Made by a program: the position numbers and the translations under genes. A DNA stretch of 64,000 nt from Gibbula magus (taxonomy: Eukaryota > Mollusca > Gastropoda > Trochida > Trochidae): NCBI GenBank assembly GCA_936450465.1, contig OW388300.1, positions 47,010,358-47,074,357 of the forward strand, read 5' to 3'. Below are positions 38,501-43,205 of the stretch, one piece after another. The number at the start of each line of letters is the position of its first letter. Position 1 is the first letter of the stretch. The notes beneath the pieces are model-generated. The model was not told where the DNA came from. It ran no database searches and saw only the letters and a program-made list of their open reading frames with translations.

Positions 38501-40262
38501 CAAGAAGTTCATTCTGACATTTGCTCAACCTGAAGTTGATAATCACTAATCGTTCATGAAGAAATCTATAAAAAATGTTTTCAAAGCTCTGACACTCTCT
38601 GGATATGATAACCTTTCATCTCATAATGTAGTATTATTCGTGGTAATAATAATAATAACACTTAATTGTTCTTATTACAATGTAAGTTTGGAAGTTCTTT
38701 GTGTGCCGTTGTCATCGGGCAGCCACAGTGCAGCACCAGTTCACATGTTGTTCTATCCTTATAATGCTGAGTGTCAAGCAAGGAAGCAACAACTCCCATT
38801 TTTTAATGTCGTTTGGTATGACGCGGTACGCTGCGTAACTCAGCAGTGAACCATTAACAGTGTATGAAATCGACAGTAGCCAATCAGTATCCAAGTGTTA
38901 TTTTGTCAATTTGATTAAAAGAGAAATAAAAAAAAGAGTTCTGACGAGAAGTTACTAGGTTCCTAACAGAAGGAAGGGCCTTTATATATGCTGCTGTTAA
39001 TTAGAGAAGATTACAACTGTTGTCTTACACAATGATATTTTCAGAAAAAATAAATCGGATGTTACAAAATGATAAATTTATACATCATGTGAAATTTGTA
39101 TTTTTTATCAATGAAATTTTCTCTTCGGAGATATTTCTAATGTGATATCTATGATTGATTTTTTTTAAAACTAGTCTACCCAAAGCAAATTCAAGAAAGT
39201 TAATTAGAAACATTCAAGAGAAGTAATAAAGGTTACTTAACTCCTAACATGTGTTTTTGAAAGTAACTAATTCAGAGTTTTATAACGAGTTGTGATTGCA
39301 AATTGGACATTCAGAATGGTTTGTCAATATTAATTCAACAGCCTAGTGTTACCTCCGCAGGGAAAGGGTTAAGGTTTTCTCCCCTCTACTTTTGCAGCCA
39401 AACTAACACAAGCTGAAATTTGAATTTCAGGGAGAAGAGAAGGAATGGAGAGGGTGTAGGACTGATAGCTGATCTTGTCCATGTCTGATCCGGGCTGACT
39501 CTAATACTTTAGGGGAAACTATTCTCATTGAGTTGCTTCAACGATCAGCTTTTCCTAACAGATGTCACCTTAACCCTTACCCAGCTGGTGTACAAATAAG
39601 TCTACCATTCATCATAGATAAATACTGAATTATTGTACATGATTTTAAAGTGTTCAACTTCTTTATTCACCAACTAATATTGAGTTGTTGAGCTGTTAAT
39701 AGCAGTTTATGAAATAAGCCTGAAAAAAAGTCAGCCTACAAGTGTAATTTTGTCGATTTAATTAAAAAAAACTCGAAAAATGTTCAGTCCATAGCTAAAA
39801 ATTCCAGATTATTGGCTGAAGGACAACCCTTTTTTAAGATGACATTAAAGAATTATTTGGCACTTCATTTAGTAAGTAAAGGGTTAAATTTTCATGACAA
39901 TTTCATGAAATTTAGGTTTTGGGAAGATCAATGATTGTTTCAAGAGTCAACTTAATTTTAGTCCAAATTTAAAGAAAGTGGGCTATTCATATACCATTAT
40001 CTATGAAAAAAATTATATAAATCTGCATACCTTTCGGCAGTATCCTGTTGAGGAAGCCGCCTCCCGCCTGCTTGTCCGATTTTGGTGCATCAGGCTGGTG
40101 GTCCCCTACGTTCATTCCTTCTCGGTGGTTGTTGCAGTTGGCAGACGACATGGTTGTACAGTCAGTAAAGTACATCAACATAAACACATCTAACATCACC
40201 CAAACCATCGACGTCGCAATGATCACCTTGCAGTACTGAAACTTGAGACGTCTGCTTGCCAT
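6643..40262 (-). CDS. GALNT1/13: Polypeptide N-acetylgalactosaminyltransferase, GALNT1/GALNT13 type (13 coding exons, spliced)
   Basis: Transfers GalNAc from UDP-GalNAc to Ser/Thr of proteins in the Golgi, the first step of mucin-type O-glycosylation. Joining 40031-40262, 24286-24457, 23759-23931, 23112-23216, 20655-20757, 19602-19772, 17395-17512, 16802-16982, 16070-16209, 15628-15726, 12970-13104, 7919-7997 and 6643-6704 gives exactly 1770 nt: 589 codons plus TAG, close to the family's usual 560-600. All introns are GT-AG and phases agree. Membrane anchor at about residues 10-32; metal-binding DAH at 241-243; WGGEN at 348-352; candidate third metal ligand His376 in VGHVFRK; lectin alpha, beta and gamma repeats from about 466. 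The stretch [15 protein letters not shown] followed by [15 protein letters not shown] is typical of the T1/T13 subgroup. Start ATG has A at -3 and G at +4. I cannot separate T1 from T13 because the vertebrate pair split after this lineage. No broken residues seen. Confidence 0.96.
6705..7918 (-). other. Intron 12 (1.2 kb)
   Basis: GT-AG intron between exons 12 and 13. It holds a degenerate GGATGT-rich simple repeat at about 7630-7770. The rest is AT-rich with no repeat family I recognise. Confidence 0.85.
7630..7770. repeat. Degenerate GGATGT/GGATGTGGG simple repeat
   Basis: Purine-rich run built from imperfect GGATGTG and GGATGTTG words on the plus strand, strongly strand-asymmetric. Intronic. 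Confidence 0.7.
7919..7997 (-). CDS. GALNT1/13: GALNT exon 12: lectin gamma repeat, first part
   Basis: 79 nt; acceptor TCATTTTCAG, donor GTAAGA. Encodes [20 protein letters not shown] then SGTPSL, matching the xLTLxHxxxxxCLD start of the gamma repeat in GALNT1. The usual Asp of CLD is Gly here (C555-L-G557), so this lobe may not bind sugar. It joins either exon 11 version in phase 0 and ends in phase 1. Confidence 0.93.
8133..8372. repeat. Long imperfect palindrome (hairpin of about 105-nt arms)
   Basis: The left arm contains AGGAGTGACTTTGAACACTG then TTCTGGGTGTGCGGAAGATG. The right arm, read inversely, gives AGGAGTGGCTTCGAACACTG then TCCTGGGCGTGCGGAACATG. Pairing continues outward through TGTTCxGAAxGTCCGxTACATG and GAGGCCTxCTxCTTTCG. 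The loop is about 25 nt. It sits 135 nt upstream of exon 12 in the direction of transcription, so it is in the pre-mRNA of both isoforms. Two overlapping plus-strand ORFs here (8185-8412, 8244-8489) are by-products. Confidence 0.9.
8978..9658. mobile_element. Candidate non-autonomous DNA transposon with TATAATGCCCxTATTT ends
   Basis: Left end TATAATGCCCTTATTT and right end AAATAGGGGCATTATA are inverse to each other. The inside is rich in TTCATGAAC- and TACGA-type partial palindromes unlike the flanks. TA target duplication possible. No protein remnant. A lone GGGGCATTAT at 51424 may be a second end. Confidence 0.55.
11128..11362. repeat. Foldback element, family D copy 2, next to exon 11b
   Basis: Outer arms GGGCTTGGCAACTTTCCTCC and its inverse near 11340-11362, then ACAAGGCATAC and its inverse. 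Inner block ATCACTGGCTGATTTAAGTC as in the other family D copies. Its edge is only about 33 nt past the exon 11b donor. Confidence 0.8.
11395..11523 (-). CDS. GALNT1/13: GALNT exon 11b: alternative lectin beta repeat
   Basis: 129 nt, phase 0/0, no stop; acceptor ACGTTAG, donor GTAGTAG. Encodes [20 protein letters not shown] then [20 protein letters not shown] and SSQ. It aligns end to end with 11a: V-F-x-Y-T-x-K-K at the start, TD before the first Cys, C in the middle, W-D-Y near the end. CLD is replaced by CVQ and QKW by TEW. Because 11a and 11b would duplicate one beta-trefoil lobe, use of one or the other is expected, giving a 587-residue isoform. The acceptor is purine-interrupted and probably weaker than that of 11a. 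Confidence 0.85.
11524..12969 (-). other. Sequence between alternative exons 11b and 11a (1.4 kb)
   Basis: Mostly AT-rich. The stretch 12115-12173 (minus strand) reads [20 protein letters not shown], faintly like the two ends of an exon 11 copy with the middle missing; see findings. No transposon family recognised. Confidence 0.8.
12970..13104 (-). CDS. GALNT1/13: GALNT exon 11a: lectin beta repeat, canonical version
   Basis: 135 nt, phase 0/0; acceptor TGTTCCAG, donor GTATAAAG. Encodes [20 protein letters not shown] (499-518) and continues to [17 protein letters not shown]. It carries both sugar-binding signatures: CLD (514-516) and QKW (536-538). It corresponds to the standard exon of vertebrate GALNT1/13. 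Alternative to exon 11b. Confidence 0.95.
13660..14110. repeat. Candidate interspersed repeat with CTCATCAGG ends
   Basis: Ends AGCTCATCAGG (about 13670) and CCTGATGAGGT (about 14090) are inverse. The GACGGACGG-type run and CCATCGGGCC before the right end are typical of molluscan interspersed repeats as I know them. Only one copy in the window, so boundaries are uncertain. Confidence 0.4.
14371..14490. repeat. Inverted repeat of about 50-nt arms
   Basis: CACACTTGAGTCTTCTGATA followed by TCAATATATTAACA on the left matches the inverse of TGTTTAATATCAGAAGAC and ACGAGGGTGTG on the right, with TTGATAAAAGT pairing inside. Possible small MITE in intron 10. Confidence 0.6.
15628..15726 (-). CDS. GALNT1/13: GALNT exon 10: ricin-type lectin alpha repeat
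   Basis: 99 nt, phase 0/0; acceptor TCTTACAG, donor GTACGT. Encodes [20 protein letters not shown] (466-485) then [14 protein letters not shown]474-I-D476 matches the CLD sugar-binding signature; GNQ at the boundary continues into VF of exon 11. Confidence 0.96.
15727..16069 (-). other. Intron 9 (343 bp)
   Basis: Plain AT-rich intron with consensus ends; contains two weak ATGAGTxAGTxxATGA repeats near 15735-15800. Nothing else seen. Confidence 0.85.
16070..16209 (-). CDS. GALNT1/13: GALNT exon 9: end of catalytic domain and linker
   Basis: 140 nt; acceptor ATCTTCCAG, donor GTCAGT. Encodes [20 protein letters not shown] and [27 protein letters not shown] is the conserved C-terminal end of the catalytic module; the FYSLGE that follows links to the lectin domain. 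Ends in phase 0. Confidence 0.97.
16210..16801 (-). other. Intron 8 (592 bp)
   Basis: Plain intron; no repeat family recognised. Confidence 0.85.
16802..16982 (-). CDS. GALNT1/13: GALNT exon 8: HVFRK and catalytic flexible-loop region
   Basis: 181 nt; acceptor CCGCCAG, donor GTATGT. Encodes [20 protein letters not shown] (359-378) then [20 protein letters not shown] (379-398), and [13 protein letters not shown]. His376 is the expected third metal ligand. The segment after HVFRK forms the mobile loop over UDP-GalNAc in family members. Confidence 0.97.
16983..17394 (-). other. Intron 7 (412 bp), nearly half SINE
   Basis: The SINE copy at 17173-17361 occupies nearly half the intron. The open frames here on both strands come from the exon 8 shadow and the SINE. 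Confidence 0.85.
17173..17361 (-). mobile_element. tRNA-derived SINE, partial copy 1
   Basis: Same blocks as the full copy at 32020-32338: GGTGAG end, AAAGTATTTCAATAATATCA, GAGAAAGCCTGCAATxCCAT, TGCAxTGCAGTGAAACCTGC, TGCACTGAAATTCAG, TTACTGCATGTAGAA. The tRNA-like head is missing. Confidence 0.85.
17395..17512 (-). CDS. GALNT1/13: GALNT exon 7: WGGEN motif
   Basis: 118 nt; acceptor CTATCCAG, donor GTGAGT. Encodes [20 protein letters not shown] (320-339) then [19 protein letters not shown], containing the Gal/GalNAc-T motif at 340-358 with W348-G-G-E351-N352. Ends in phase 0. A SINE copy begins only about 33 nt into the following intron. Confidence 0.97.
17513..19601 (-). other. Intron 6 (2.1 kb)
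   Basis: Mostly AT-rich. At 19195-19460 there is a TTTGCTCCC/GTGCTCCCTGCAACTTT repeat-like stretch (words GCTCCCTG and AACTTT recur). At 18455-18495 a 40-bp segment (ACGCAGGAGAGGCGTAACAG) has a close match at 61229-61270. No coding signal. Confidence 0.85.
19195..19460. repeat. GCTCCC-word interspersed repeat
   Basis: Three GCTCCCT words, each followed by GTAACTTT, CAACTTTC or similar, bounded by AGGAGCATTTGCTCCC and TTTGCTCCTAGG. Could be an old MITE; single copy here. Confidence 0.35.
19602..19772 (-). CDS. GALNT1/13: GALNT exon 6: [15 protein letters not shown] block
   Basis: 171 nt; acceptor TGTTCCAG, donor GTCAGT. Encodes [20 protein letters not shown] (263-282), [20 protein letters not shown] (283-302), then [16 protein letters not shown]. 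This is the exon that most clearly places the gene in the T1/T13 subgroup. The donor is weaker than its neighbours (GTCAGT). Confidence 0.97.
19873..20049. mobile_element. TTAA MITE family B, copy 1 (left part only)
   Basis: Begins TTAAAGGGGCTGTAGCACG and follows the family through CATTTATAATGATAG, TCTTATTACACAAACCA, ACGATTCCCATGGCTTTA and CACTCATTTTTTAACTTG, then stops abruptly at a SINE. An internal block (AxTTGCATGGCGGCCATTTT in other copies) is deleted. No right end. Confidence 0.85.
20050..20196 (-). mobile_element. tRNA-derived SINE, partial copy 2 (includes head)
   Basis: Carries GCATCGGCTGGAACTAGTGA, ACCATGGG, ACCCAAACCTTATTGTACAT, GTTGCCAAGCTCTGGCAGGA and TTTGAACCACAGGCCTCTTG, ATCCAAAGTCGAA. 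The last two correspond to the B-box side of the tRNA-like head, read on the minus strand. Confidence 0.85.
20655..20757 (-). CDS. GALNT1/13: GALNT exon 5: DxH metal-binding motif
   Basis: 103 nt; acceptor GTTTGCAG, donor GTATGT. Encodes [21 protein letters not shown]241-A242-H243 is the DxH motif that holds the catalytic Mn2+ and UDP diphosphate. Ends with the first two bases of Arg262. Confidence 0.97.
20787..20850 (-). mobile_element. Second SINE family, tail fragment
   Basis: GAGTGAGTTATTGTTTAACA, CCGCTTCGGCAGTATCTCAG, CCAATAGCGGCGAAAT. It recurs inverted at 45348-45411. Resembles the GTGAGT-tailed SINE ends familiar from gastropods. Confidence 0.6.
21171..21310. repeat. Palindromic element, family J (CGAGCGAGAGCGAG type) copy 1
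   Basis: Left arm GTGTGCCATATGACTTTTAC and right arm GTAAATGTCATATATCGGTA then GCACAC are inverse. The centre is GCCCAAGCGAGAGCGAGGGC. Related elements at 41790-41870, 50765-50850, 59940-60055 and possibly 61951-62197. Confidence 0.75.
22770..22875. repeat. Interspersed repeat shared with 63490-63640
   Basis: Shares GGCTGTTAT, CGxTATGAGTTxGTATCCCGGT followed by AGAT, GGAAAxC and GATTTTAAxCAGACTGGG with the window's right end, in the same order and orientation. Confidence 0.7.
22985..23095. repeat. Interspersed repeat shared with 54836-54930
   Basis: Both carry CAATAGACTATCA/CAATGGACTATCA, TTAGTxACAACAGA and TCAATxGTCACxCCTA. In this copy the ATCGCAATAG word is also repeated locally. Confidence 0.6.
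23112..23216 (-). CDS. GALNT1/13: GALNT exon 4: UDP-contacting [10 protein letters not shown] segment
   Basis: 105 nt, found by searching the 3.0-kb gap between exons 3 and 5 for the family's [11 protein letters not shown] block. It encodes residues 193-227: [16 protein letters not shown], then [20 protein letters not shown]. Acceptor CTGTTTCAG and donor GTACAG are at the right phases (1/1), joining exon 3 (DDASDK) to exon 5 (GAKQARGD). The GLIRARL region contacts the nucleotide sugar in solved GALNTs. Because the exon is a multiple of three with symmetric phases, skipping it would keep frame but should kill activity. Confidence 0.95.
23217..23758 (-). other. Intron 3 (542 bp)
   Basis: Includes a poly(C) run at 23340-23350. 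The minus-strand ORF 23153-23383 crosses the exon 4 boundary in the wrong frame and is not a gene. Confidence 0.85.
23759..23931 (-). CDS. GALNT1/13: GALNT exon 3: first Rossmann strand of GT-A domain
   Basis: 173 nt; acceptor GACCAG, donor GTGAGA. Encodes [20 protein letters not shown] (136-155), [16 protein letters not shown] and the EVILVDDAS nucleotide-binding strand. [12 protein letters not shown] is near-invariant among GalNAc transferases. Ends in phase 1. Confidence 0.97.
23932..24285 (-). other. Intron 2 (354 bp)
   Basis: Short intron; holds a piece (about 24100-24160, GTCTGGTAGCCAATGGCTGG) resembling the left end of the hAT-like MITE at 36536-36757. Confidence 0.8.
24286..24457 (-). 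CDS. GALNT1/13: GALNT exon 2: end of stem, start of catalytic region
   Basis: 172 nt; acceptor TTTGCAG, donor GTAAG. Completes a Gly codon with exon 1, then encodes [20 protein letters not shown] and [20 protein letters not shown], the block that precedes the GT-A domain in T1/T13 enzymes. Ends with two bases of an Ala codon (phase 2). Confidence 0.95.
24655..24800. repeat. Degenerate CAGAGCATTGTTTGAT tandem repeat
   Basis: The word (T)CAGAGCATTGTTTGAT recurs about six times with variable spacing and decay. Confidence 0.7.
24893..25322. mobile_element. TTAA MITE family C, copy 1
   Basis: Left end AAAGGAGGGTTCTATCGGGG; right end, read inversely, TTAAAGGGGCCGTTCTGTCG. Other ends of the family occur at 27618, 33413 and 37913. 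About 430 bp, no coding remnant. TTAA suggests piggyBac-type mobilisation. Confidence 0.7.
26598..26772 (+). mobile_element. tRNA-derived SINE, 5'-truncated copy 3
   Basis: Inverse of the others: CTGAATTTCAGTGCAGTACC, CATGGTTCGCTAGCCGATGC, CAATGCATAGCCACATGGCG, CGATATAAGTGAAATACTCT and a CCTCACCTCACC tail. Explains the 131-codon minus-strand ORF at 26361-26756. Confidence 0.88.
27255..27517 (-). mobile_element. tRNA-derived SINE, near-complete copy 4
   Basis: From AGGTGAGGTGATAAGGGGTT through GGAACTAGCGAACCATGGGT to the tRNA-like end (GGCAGGAATCAAACC, AACCACTGCGCTATCCAGCC). Decayed A and B boxes; probably inactive. Confidence 0.88.
27618..27694. mobile_element. TTAA MITE family C, copy 2 (internally deleted)
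   Basis: TTAAAAGGAGGGTTCTATCG at the left and GAAGTTTCCCTTTAA at the right, only 77 bp. Its right TTAA is also the left TTAA of family B copy 2. Confidence 0.75.
27691..28059. mobile_element. TTAA MITE family B, copy 2
   Basis: TTAAAGGGTCAATAGCACGT at left, ACATGTACTGCCCC at right; internal GAAATTGCATGGCGGCTATT and CATTCCCATGGCTTTACCAA as in other copies. Length about 369 bp. Confidence 0.88.
28364..28636 (-). mobile_element. tRNA-derived SINE, copy 5
   Basis: TGAGGTGAGTTGCGGTTTTA, AGAGTATTTCATTTCTATTA, GGAAAGCCCGCAACGCCATG, AACCATGGGTGGTACTGCAC, GCCCCTGGCGGAATTTGAAC. The A-box part of the head is lost. Confidence 0.88.
28827..29247. mobile_element. TTAA MITE family B, copy 3 (reverse, diverged)
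   Basis: Ends AAAGGTGCTGCAGCACG and CGTGCTATAGTGCCTTTAA are inverse. The inside has GTTCACATTAAAATGGCTGC, the inverse of the family's GCGGCCATTTTATTGTGAAC block. Left TTAA has become TTCA. Confidence 0.75.
29507..29590. repeat. (AAAT)n microsatellite, about 21 units
   Basis: Uninterrupted AAAT units. The preceding GACCGTACACTGTATATTCA could be the 3' end of an old retroelement whose tail seeded the repeat, but no reverse transcriptase remnant is nearby. Confidence 0.97.
29587..29782. repeat. 98-bp tandem duplication, two units
   Basis: Units 29587-29684 and 29685-29782 differ at only a few positions (for example AATGTATTG versus AATTTATTG and TTAGACAAAG versus TTATACAAAG). It directly follows the (AAAT)n tract, suggesting slippage or unequal exchange. 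Confidence 0.95.
30131..31419 (-). mobile_element. Tc1/mariner-type DNA transposon, complete ends, dead transposase
   Basis: Terminal inverted repeats of about 28 bp: left CTGAGCGTAACTAG then TAACCTGACACTG; right, read inversely, CAGAGCGTAACTAG then AAACCTGACACTG. Both are next to TA dinucleotides (30129-30130 and 31420-31421), the expected target duplication. Length 1.29 kb fits the family. Most similar copies should lie elsewhere in the genome. Confidence 0.92.
30320..31120 (-). pseudogene. Tc1/mariner transposase pseudogene
   Basis: One frame from ATG at 31120: a helix-turn-helix region ([20 protein letters not shown], then [16 protein letters not shown]), a GRPR-type hook ([13 protein letters not shown]), then [11 protein letters not shown] with the first catalytic Asp. 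An in-frame TGA (stop of 30617-31120) interrupts at VWRRT; the same frame resumes with [20 protein letters not shown] and runs to 30320. It includes HDNATPHTA (second Asp), then about 20 residues are missing before [16 protein letters not shown] with the Glu. So: one nonsense change, one internal deletion, early end. Not functional. Domesticated use is unlikely because the catalytic core is damaged. Confidence 0.93.
31758..31960. repeat. Foldback element, family D copy 3
   Basis: CAAGGCATAACTAGTGCCAG, TCTCCATCACTGGCTGATTT at left; AATGGAGACTGGTGCGAGTT, ATGCCTT at right: near-perfect inverse arms of about 45 nt with CCATGCTAAGATAGTGGAGT in the centre. Confidence 0.85.
32020..32338 (-). mobile_element. 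Full-length tRNA-derived SINE with perfect 11-bp target duplication (copy 6)
   Basis: 319 bp. On the minus strand it starts with a tRNA-like head: A-box-like TAGTGCAGGGATAAG and B-box-like GAGTTCGAATCCCGCC, the two internal RNA polymerase III promoter parts. A conserved body follows, then a CTCACCTCACC tail. CTGTAAATTTA flanks it on both sides (32009-32019, 32339-32349). The plus-strand ORFs 32036-32230 and 32172-32369 are within it. It is the reference copy for this window. Confidence 0.93.
33120..33413. mobile_element. TTAA MITE family C, copy 3 (possible)
   Basis: TTAAAGGAAGGAGGC at left and ACCCGACAGAATCTTCCCTT then TAA at right; the inside resembles 50850-51000 and 51505-51700 (GCTCTxxxGTAGATGAAAA, CTGGCAA, TTAATTGGGAGxGA). 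It may be a composite of two families. Confidence 0.55.
34721..35350. repeat. 27-bp minisatellite with two alternating unit types
   Basis: About twelve good units from 34721 to 35044, each GTTGTCATCTTGACAGT plus either CATCATCACA/G (type A) or GATCTTTGCA (type B), arranged A-B-B-A-B-A-B-A-B-A-B-A. Decayed, longer units continue to about 35350. As 27 is a multiple of three and the units lack stops, long ORFs appear on both strands (34526-35104 and 34663-35070 minus; 34607-35134 plus). None has a credible coding context. Confidence 0.95.
36536..36757. mobile_element. hAT-like MITE, family E copy 1
   Basis: Ends CAGGGTTCGAAATT and AATTTCGACCCCTG are inverse. The inside repeats (G)GACTAGT/ACTAGTCCG words. 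A diverged copy is at 50306-50515. The CAGGG ends suit the hAT group, but a clean 8-bp duplication is not visible (only TTATT on both sides). Confidence 0.7.
37380..37913. mobile_element. TTAA MITE family C, right-end fragment (copy 4)
   Basis: Right end AACCCGACAGAACCCTCTCT then TTAA; body AT-rich. Left boundary not found, so 37380 is a guess. Its TTAA (37910-37913) is shared with family B copy 4. Confidence 0.45.
37910..38261. mobile_element. TTAA MITE family B, copy 4 (complete)
   Basis: 352 bp from TTAAAAGGGCTGTAGCACGT to ACGTGCTACTGCCCCTTTAA. Contains AATTGCATGGCGGCCATTTT and CGATTCCCATGGCTTTACCC. The inverse terminal repeats are about 24 bp; TTAA on both sides. Confidence 0.93.
40031..40262 (-). 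CDS. GALNT1/13: GALNT exon 1: cytoplasmic tail, membrane anchor, stem
   Basis: 232 nt, 77 codons plus one base (phase 1). Starts at ATG in context AACATGG. Encodes a short basic tail (MASRRLKF), a hydrophobic signal-anchor at about residues 10-32 (type II Golgi membrane topology) and a polar stem containing [15 protein letters not shown]. The stem is poorly conserved, as is normal for the family. Donor GTATGC follows the LPK codons. The next coding exon is 15.6 kb away. Confidence 0.9.
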
Positions 40263-40727
40263 GTTGACCTTTGAACTTTGACCACGTTTTCTGACTTTTC
40301 ACTAAATGCTACGTAAAATGTGGTCCTGTTTCCACCAAATTCATCTCAGCCAGAACACAAGTTTCTTGAATCATTCACTAGCAGACGTCACAACATGGCT
40401 CCGAGTGAATTTTCCAGCTGTCCAGTATCCACATAGATGTTCAAATGTAGTTACAGCTGATGTAATTCAAATGTGGAATGTACACAATTGTCAAATAAAG
40501 CTCCAAGCAAATACAAGTAGATATGAAATGGAAGATTTGAAGCAGACGTCAAATTGATGTATAAGCAGACGTAAATATCAATCTCAAGAAACTTCAAATT
40601 GCAGCAGACTCTTAGGAAGTTGTTGTATTTCAAATCACACTTTCAAAATCCTTTGATTTGAGATGACCATGTTTTCTTGGGTTCAATAATTTGATGAAAT
40701 CCGTTGTTTTTCACTGAAACAGATGCC
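40263..40727 (-). other. Probable 5' UTR part of exon 1
   Basis: The sequence upstream of the ATG runs to a good acceptor (pyrimidine tract then TTTACAG, boundary at 40727). I therefore read 40263-40727 as 5' leader spliced to a more distant first exon. The alternative is a promoter directly upstream; I see no convincing TATA box there. Confidence 0.5.
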
Positions 40728-41161
40728 CTGTAAAGGAACAAAAAGTAATGAAACAGACACAAGTAAACAGGTTGTCATTTTGTGACAAAAAATCTATATT
40801 GTTAATTTAAAAGCAACCAGATGAAACAGATAAGACAGCATCTTGAATTGCTGGCTGTTACTCAAGAAAGTTTTCAGTGTATCTGTTAAGTTCAGAGAAA
40901 TCATTTGGACGAGATTTTAAAAAATGGTCAGTACAACGTGACATATATTGTTAAACAAAGCCTCTTAATATTGAATCCTTGACAGTTACTGGGGTGATAG
41001 TACATAAATATTTATTTTATTTCAATGATTTGAATAATAAATGAATAACGTTAAATGTCAAAATATGACAATATTCTTTAAAATGTACATTTTGCAGTTT
41101 GGAACTGCTTGAGGCAACTTTAAAATAAAGTTATCATAGAAGTGCCAATAAACATTGTTAT

Positions 41162-41242
41162 TTAACCCTTTCACCCCTAAGAATCCAGAACACTAATACG
41201 TTTTCTGGCGTCTGTAGAGGCCTGTAGGGGTGAAAGGGTTAA
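41162..41242. mobile_element. 81-bp perfect-ended palindromic mini-element
   Basis: TTAACCCTTTCACCCCTA at left and TAGGGGTGAAAGGGTTAA at right are exact inverses (18 bp). The inner part also pairs partly. TTAA edges suggest a very small piggyBac-type MITE. Confidence 0.8.
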
Positions 41243-41789
41243 TGAATCACATGAATTGCCTATAGAGCATGTCGCGGACAGACTGGTTACATGAATTAAT
41301 GATCTTTGAATAAGGTTCTTTGTTGGATTTCTGTGACAACGGTCAGCTAAAATATTATTACAAATTGAAAGCTTTTAAAGTTCAGTGTCTAGATGCTCCA
41401 GCTTGTAAAAAATGAAAATTTTTTCATAAAACCAAATAAATTAAAAGGCACCAATTCAGGACTAGGTAACATCTTGATATAGAGATGTAATTATCTGACA
41501 TTATCTGCCATCAAAATTATGCTTACGTGTCTCTTTAGCCTATATTAATGAAACCAAGGTTGAAGGTTGTAAAAAATATTCCCTGAAGCATAGGCTCATA
41601 GTAAGATATTCAAGTCTGATCAACCTGCTCCAACAATAACCCCTGATTGTGTAACCACATTTCACCCCGTTTCACACTATAAAGAACCAGCCTATAAAAT
41701 GACAAGTGACCTGAAGAGAAGACCAGTGAACGATCATCAACTTTAAAATCCTGACATTGCATTGACTGACAACATACATATAAAGAAAT

Positions 41790-41870
41790 TTATTAGTACC
41801 CGAGGAATTGTGTCATATGACTTTTATGTAACAAATGTGAATTATTATAATGCCCAAGCGAGATGTTTGC
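41790..41870. repeat. Palindromic element, family J copy 2 (half)
   Basis: TTTATTAG, GGAATTGTGTCATATGACTT, TTATGTAACAAATGTGAATT, ATAATGCCCAAGCGAGATG, as in 21175-21260. The right arm is missing. Confidence 0.6.
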
Positions 41871-41872
41871 AT

Positions 41873-41972
41873 GGGCAGGTATGGAGAAAAAAAAATTGTT
41901 GACCCCCCTTACAATAGGTGCTCCCCCCCCCCCCCCCCCCCCCCCCCTTCAAAATTCCTGGATCCGCCCCTG
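41873..41972. repeat. C-rich repeat ending CTGGATCCGCCCCTGA
   Basis: Poly(C) tract at 41924-41947, then TTCAAAATTCCTGGATCCGC. The same CCTGGATCC end with a C-rich body occurs at 56041-56195. CAGGGGCGGATCCAG is an end type I associate with hAT-like MITEs. The run length may be inaccurate in the assembly. Confidence 0.5.
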
Positions 41973-41999
41973 ATGGATATAGAGATGGATTGAGAGTAG

Positions 42000-42254
42000 A
42001 GTTGTGACAATACGCTACGTATCACGATATTAGTAGTGTGATACTCAGAATACGAAATCATGATATCCTAATTCTGGAGTTTCTTTTCCGTTTGAAGATA
42101 GGTTTACTTGTGACAAACTCCCTAATTTTTTGAGAAAACAGAACACTTTAATGTCAACAATACAAACCATGACACAGGAAATGAATCACGATACATGGAT
42201 GTATCGTCAGATTAAATATCACAATACGCGATACTACAAAATATCCTCACACCT
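42000..42254. repeat. Candidate MITE with ACGATA words
   Basis: Left GTTGTGACAATACGCTACGT then ATCACGATATT; the right side holds ATATCACAATACGCGATACT and CCTCACACC. Ends are only roughly inverse. Middle has ATCACGATACATGGATGTAT then CGTCAG. Confidence 0.45.
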
Positions 42255-42989
42255 TTAATTGACAGAAACATATGACAGTCACATGATATTACCTATGAAT
42301 CGACAGTTTTGTGTTGATTGATATGCAATATTAGAAAAATCATACTTGCTGGAAAAGACTGAATATCTAAACATGGAACAAATTATGTTGGGCAGCTCAC
42401 TTTTCCATTTGTTTCCTTTTGGTATAATGATTATTACATCAAAAATTTATACAATAAATCAAATAGATACTAAGATCTACTTTTGCACCCTAAAAAAACT
42501 CATCAAAAGTTCACAAAGATCATGTAGGGACCTAAATGTTTCAGACATGTTTGAATACTGTTGCTTGCTAGACACATACACAAGACCACGTACAGAATTT
42601 TCACATACACTAAATAAATACCTTTGATTTGAATACTATTGGTAGATACTAACACGTCTGTGTATGAAAGTGTCAAAAAAATGAAGTGTTAACCAATGAA
42701 AAACATTAATTATCCTGAAATTTAAAAAATAAAACACCAGTCAAAGTCAGCAAGGTCTAAATTTGAAATAAAATATTTAGCAGAAATGACACCAAAAAAC
42801 CATAGTTATACCCCCGAGTTGTTCGATTATTTTAACCAAAGAACATCAAATGAGCTAAAAACAAACCCCCATACATTTTTAACTCGGGCGAGGCTGATCT
42901 TTGAACAAGCCAAGATCAAAAGGCAGTGGTTATAACTATTGATTATAAGAAGAATGATAATCGGTCCGTGTAGACTGAGAGATACGCAC

Positions 42990-43205
42990 CTTCTTCACAG
43001 AGTAAGTTCACTTCCTGTAAGTTCACCCACACACGTGCCTTGACTTTACGCCCTCGCTGCACTTACGATCACGTGTGGGTTGGCTAACGTCGCCGGTGTC
43101 GCTATTACACCACAACGATCAGCAAAGTTTTCCAGAGGGGCAGCTAAACTGTTTGTCACTTTCCAACCGTCATTCCGATGCTTGGTCAAACAAAGAAACG
43201 GGCAC
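42990..43205 (-). other. Candidate alternative non-coding leader exon
   Basis: Bounded by an acceptor-like TTTACAG (boundary 43205) and a donor GTGCGT (after 42990). It is locally rich in CpG compared with its surroundings and holds CACGTG at about 43071. It could be a leader exon, or a first exon with its own promoter. The open frame across it does not resemble GALNT. Signal is suggestive only. Confidence 0.3.

Larger units (their letters stand above)
24458..40030 (-). other. Intron 1 (15.6 kb), transposon-rich
   Basis: Separates the anchor exon from the catalytic exons. Named elements inside are listed separately. Other stretches over 300 bp are AT-rich and unassigned: about 25330-26590, 29790-30120, 32360-33110, 33420-34700, 35360-36530, 36760-37380 and 38270-40030. 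I found no exon-like GALNT sequence or second gene in them. Confidence 0.85.
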
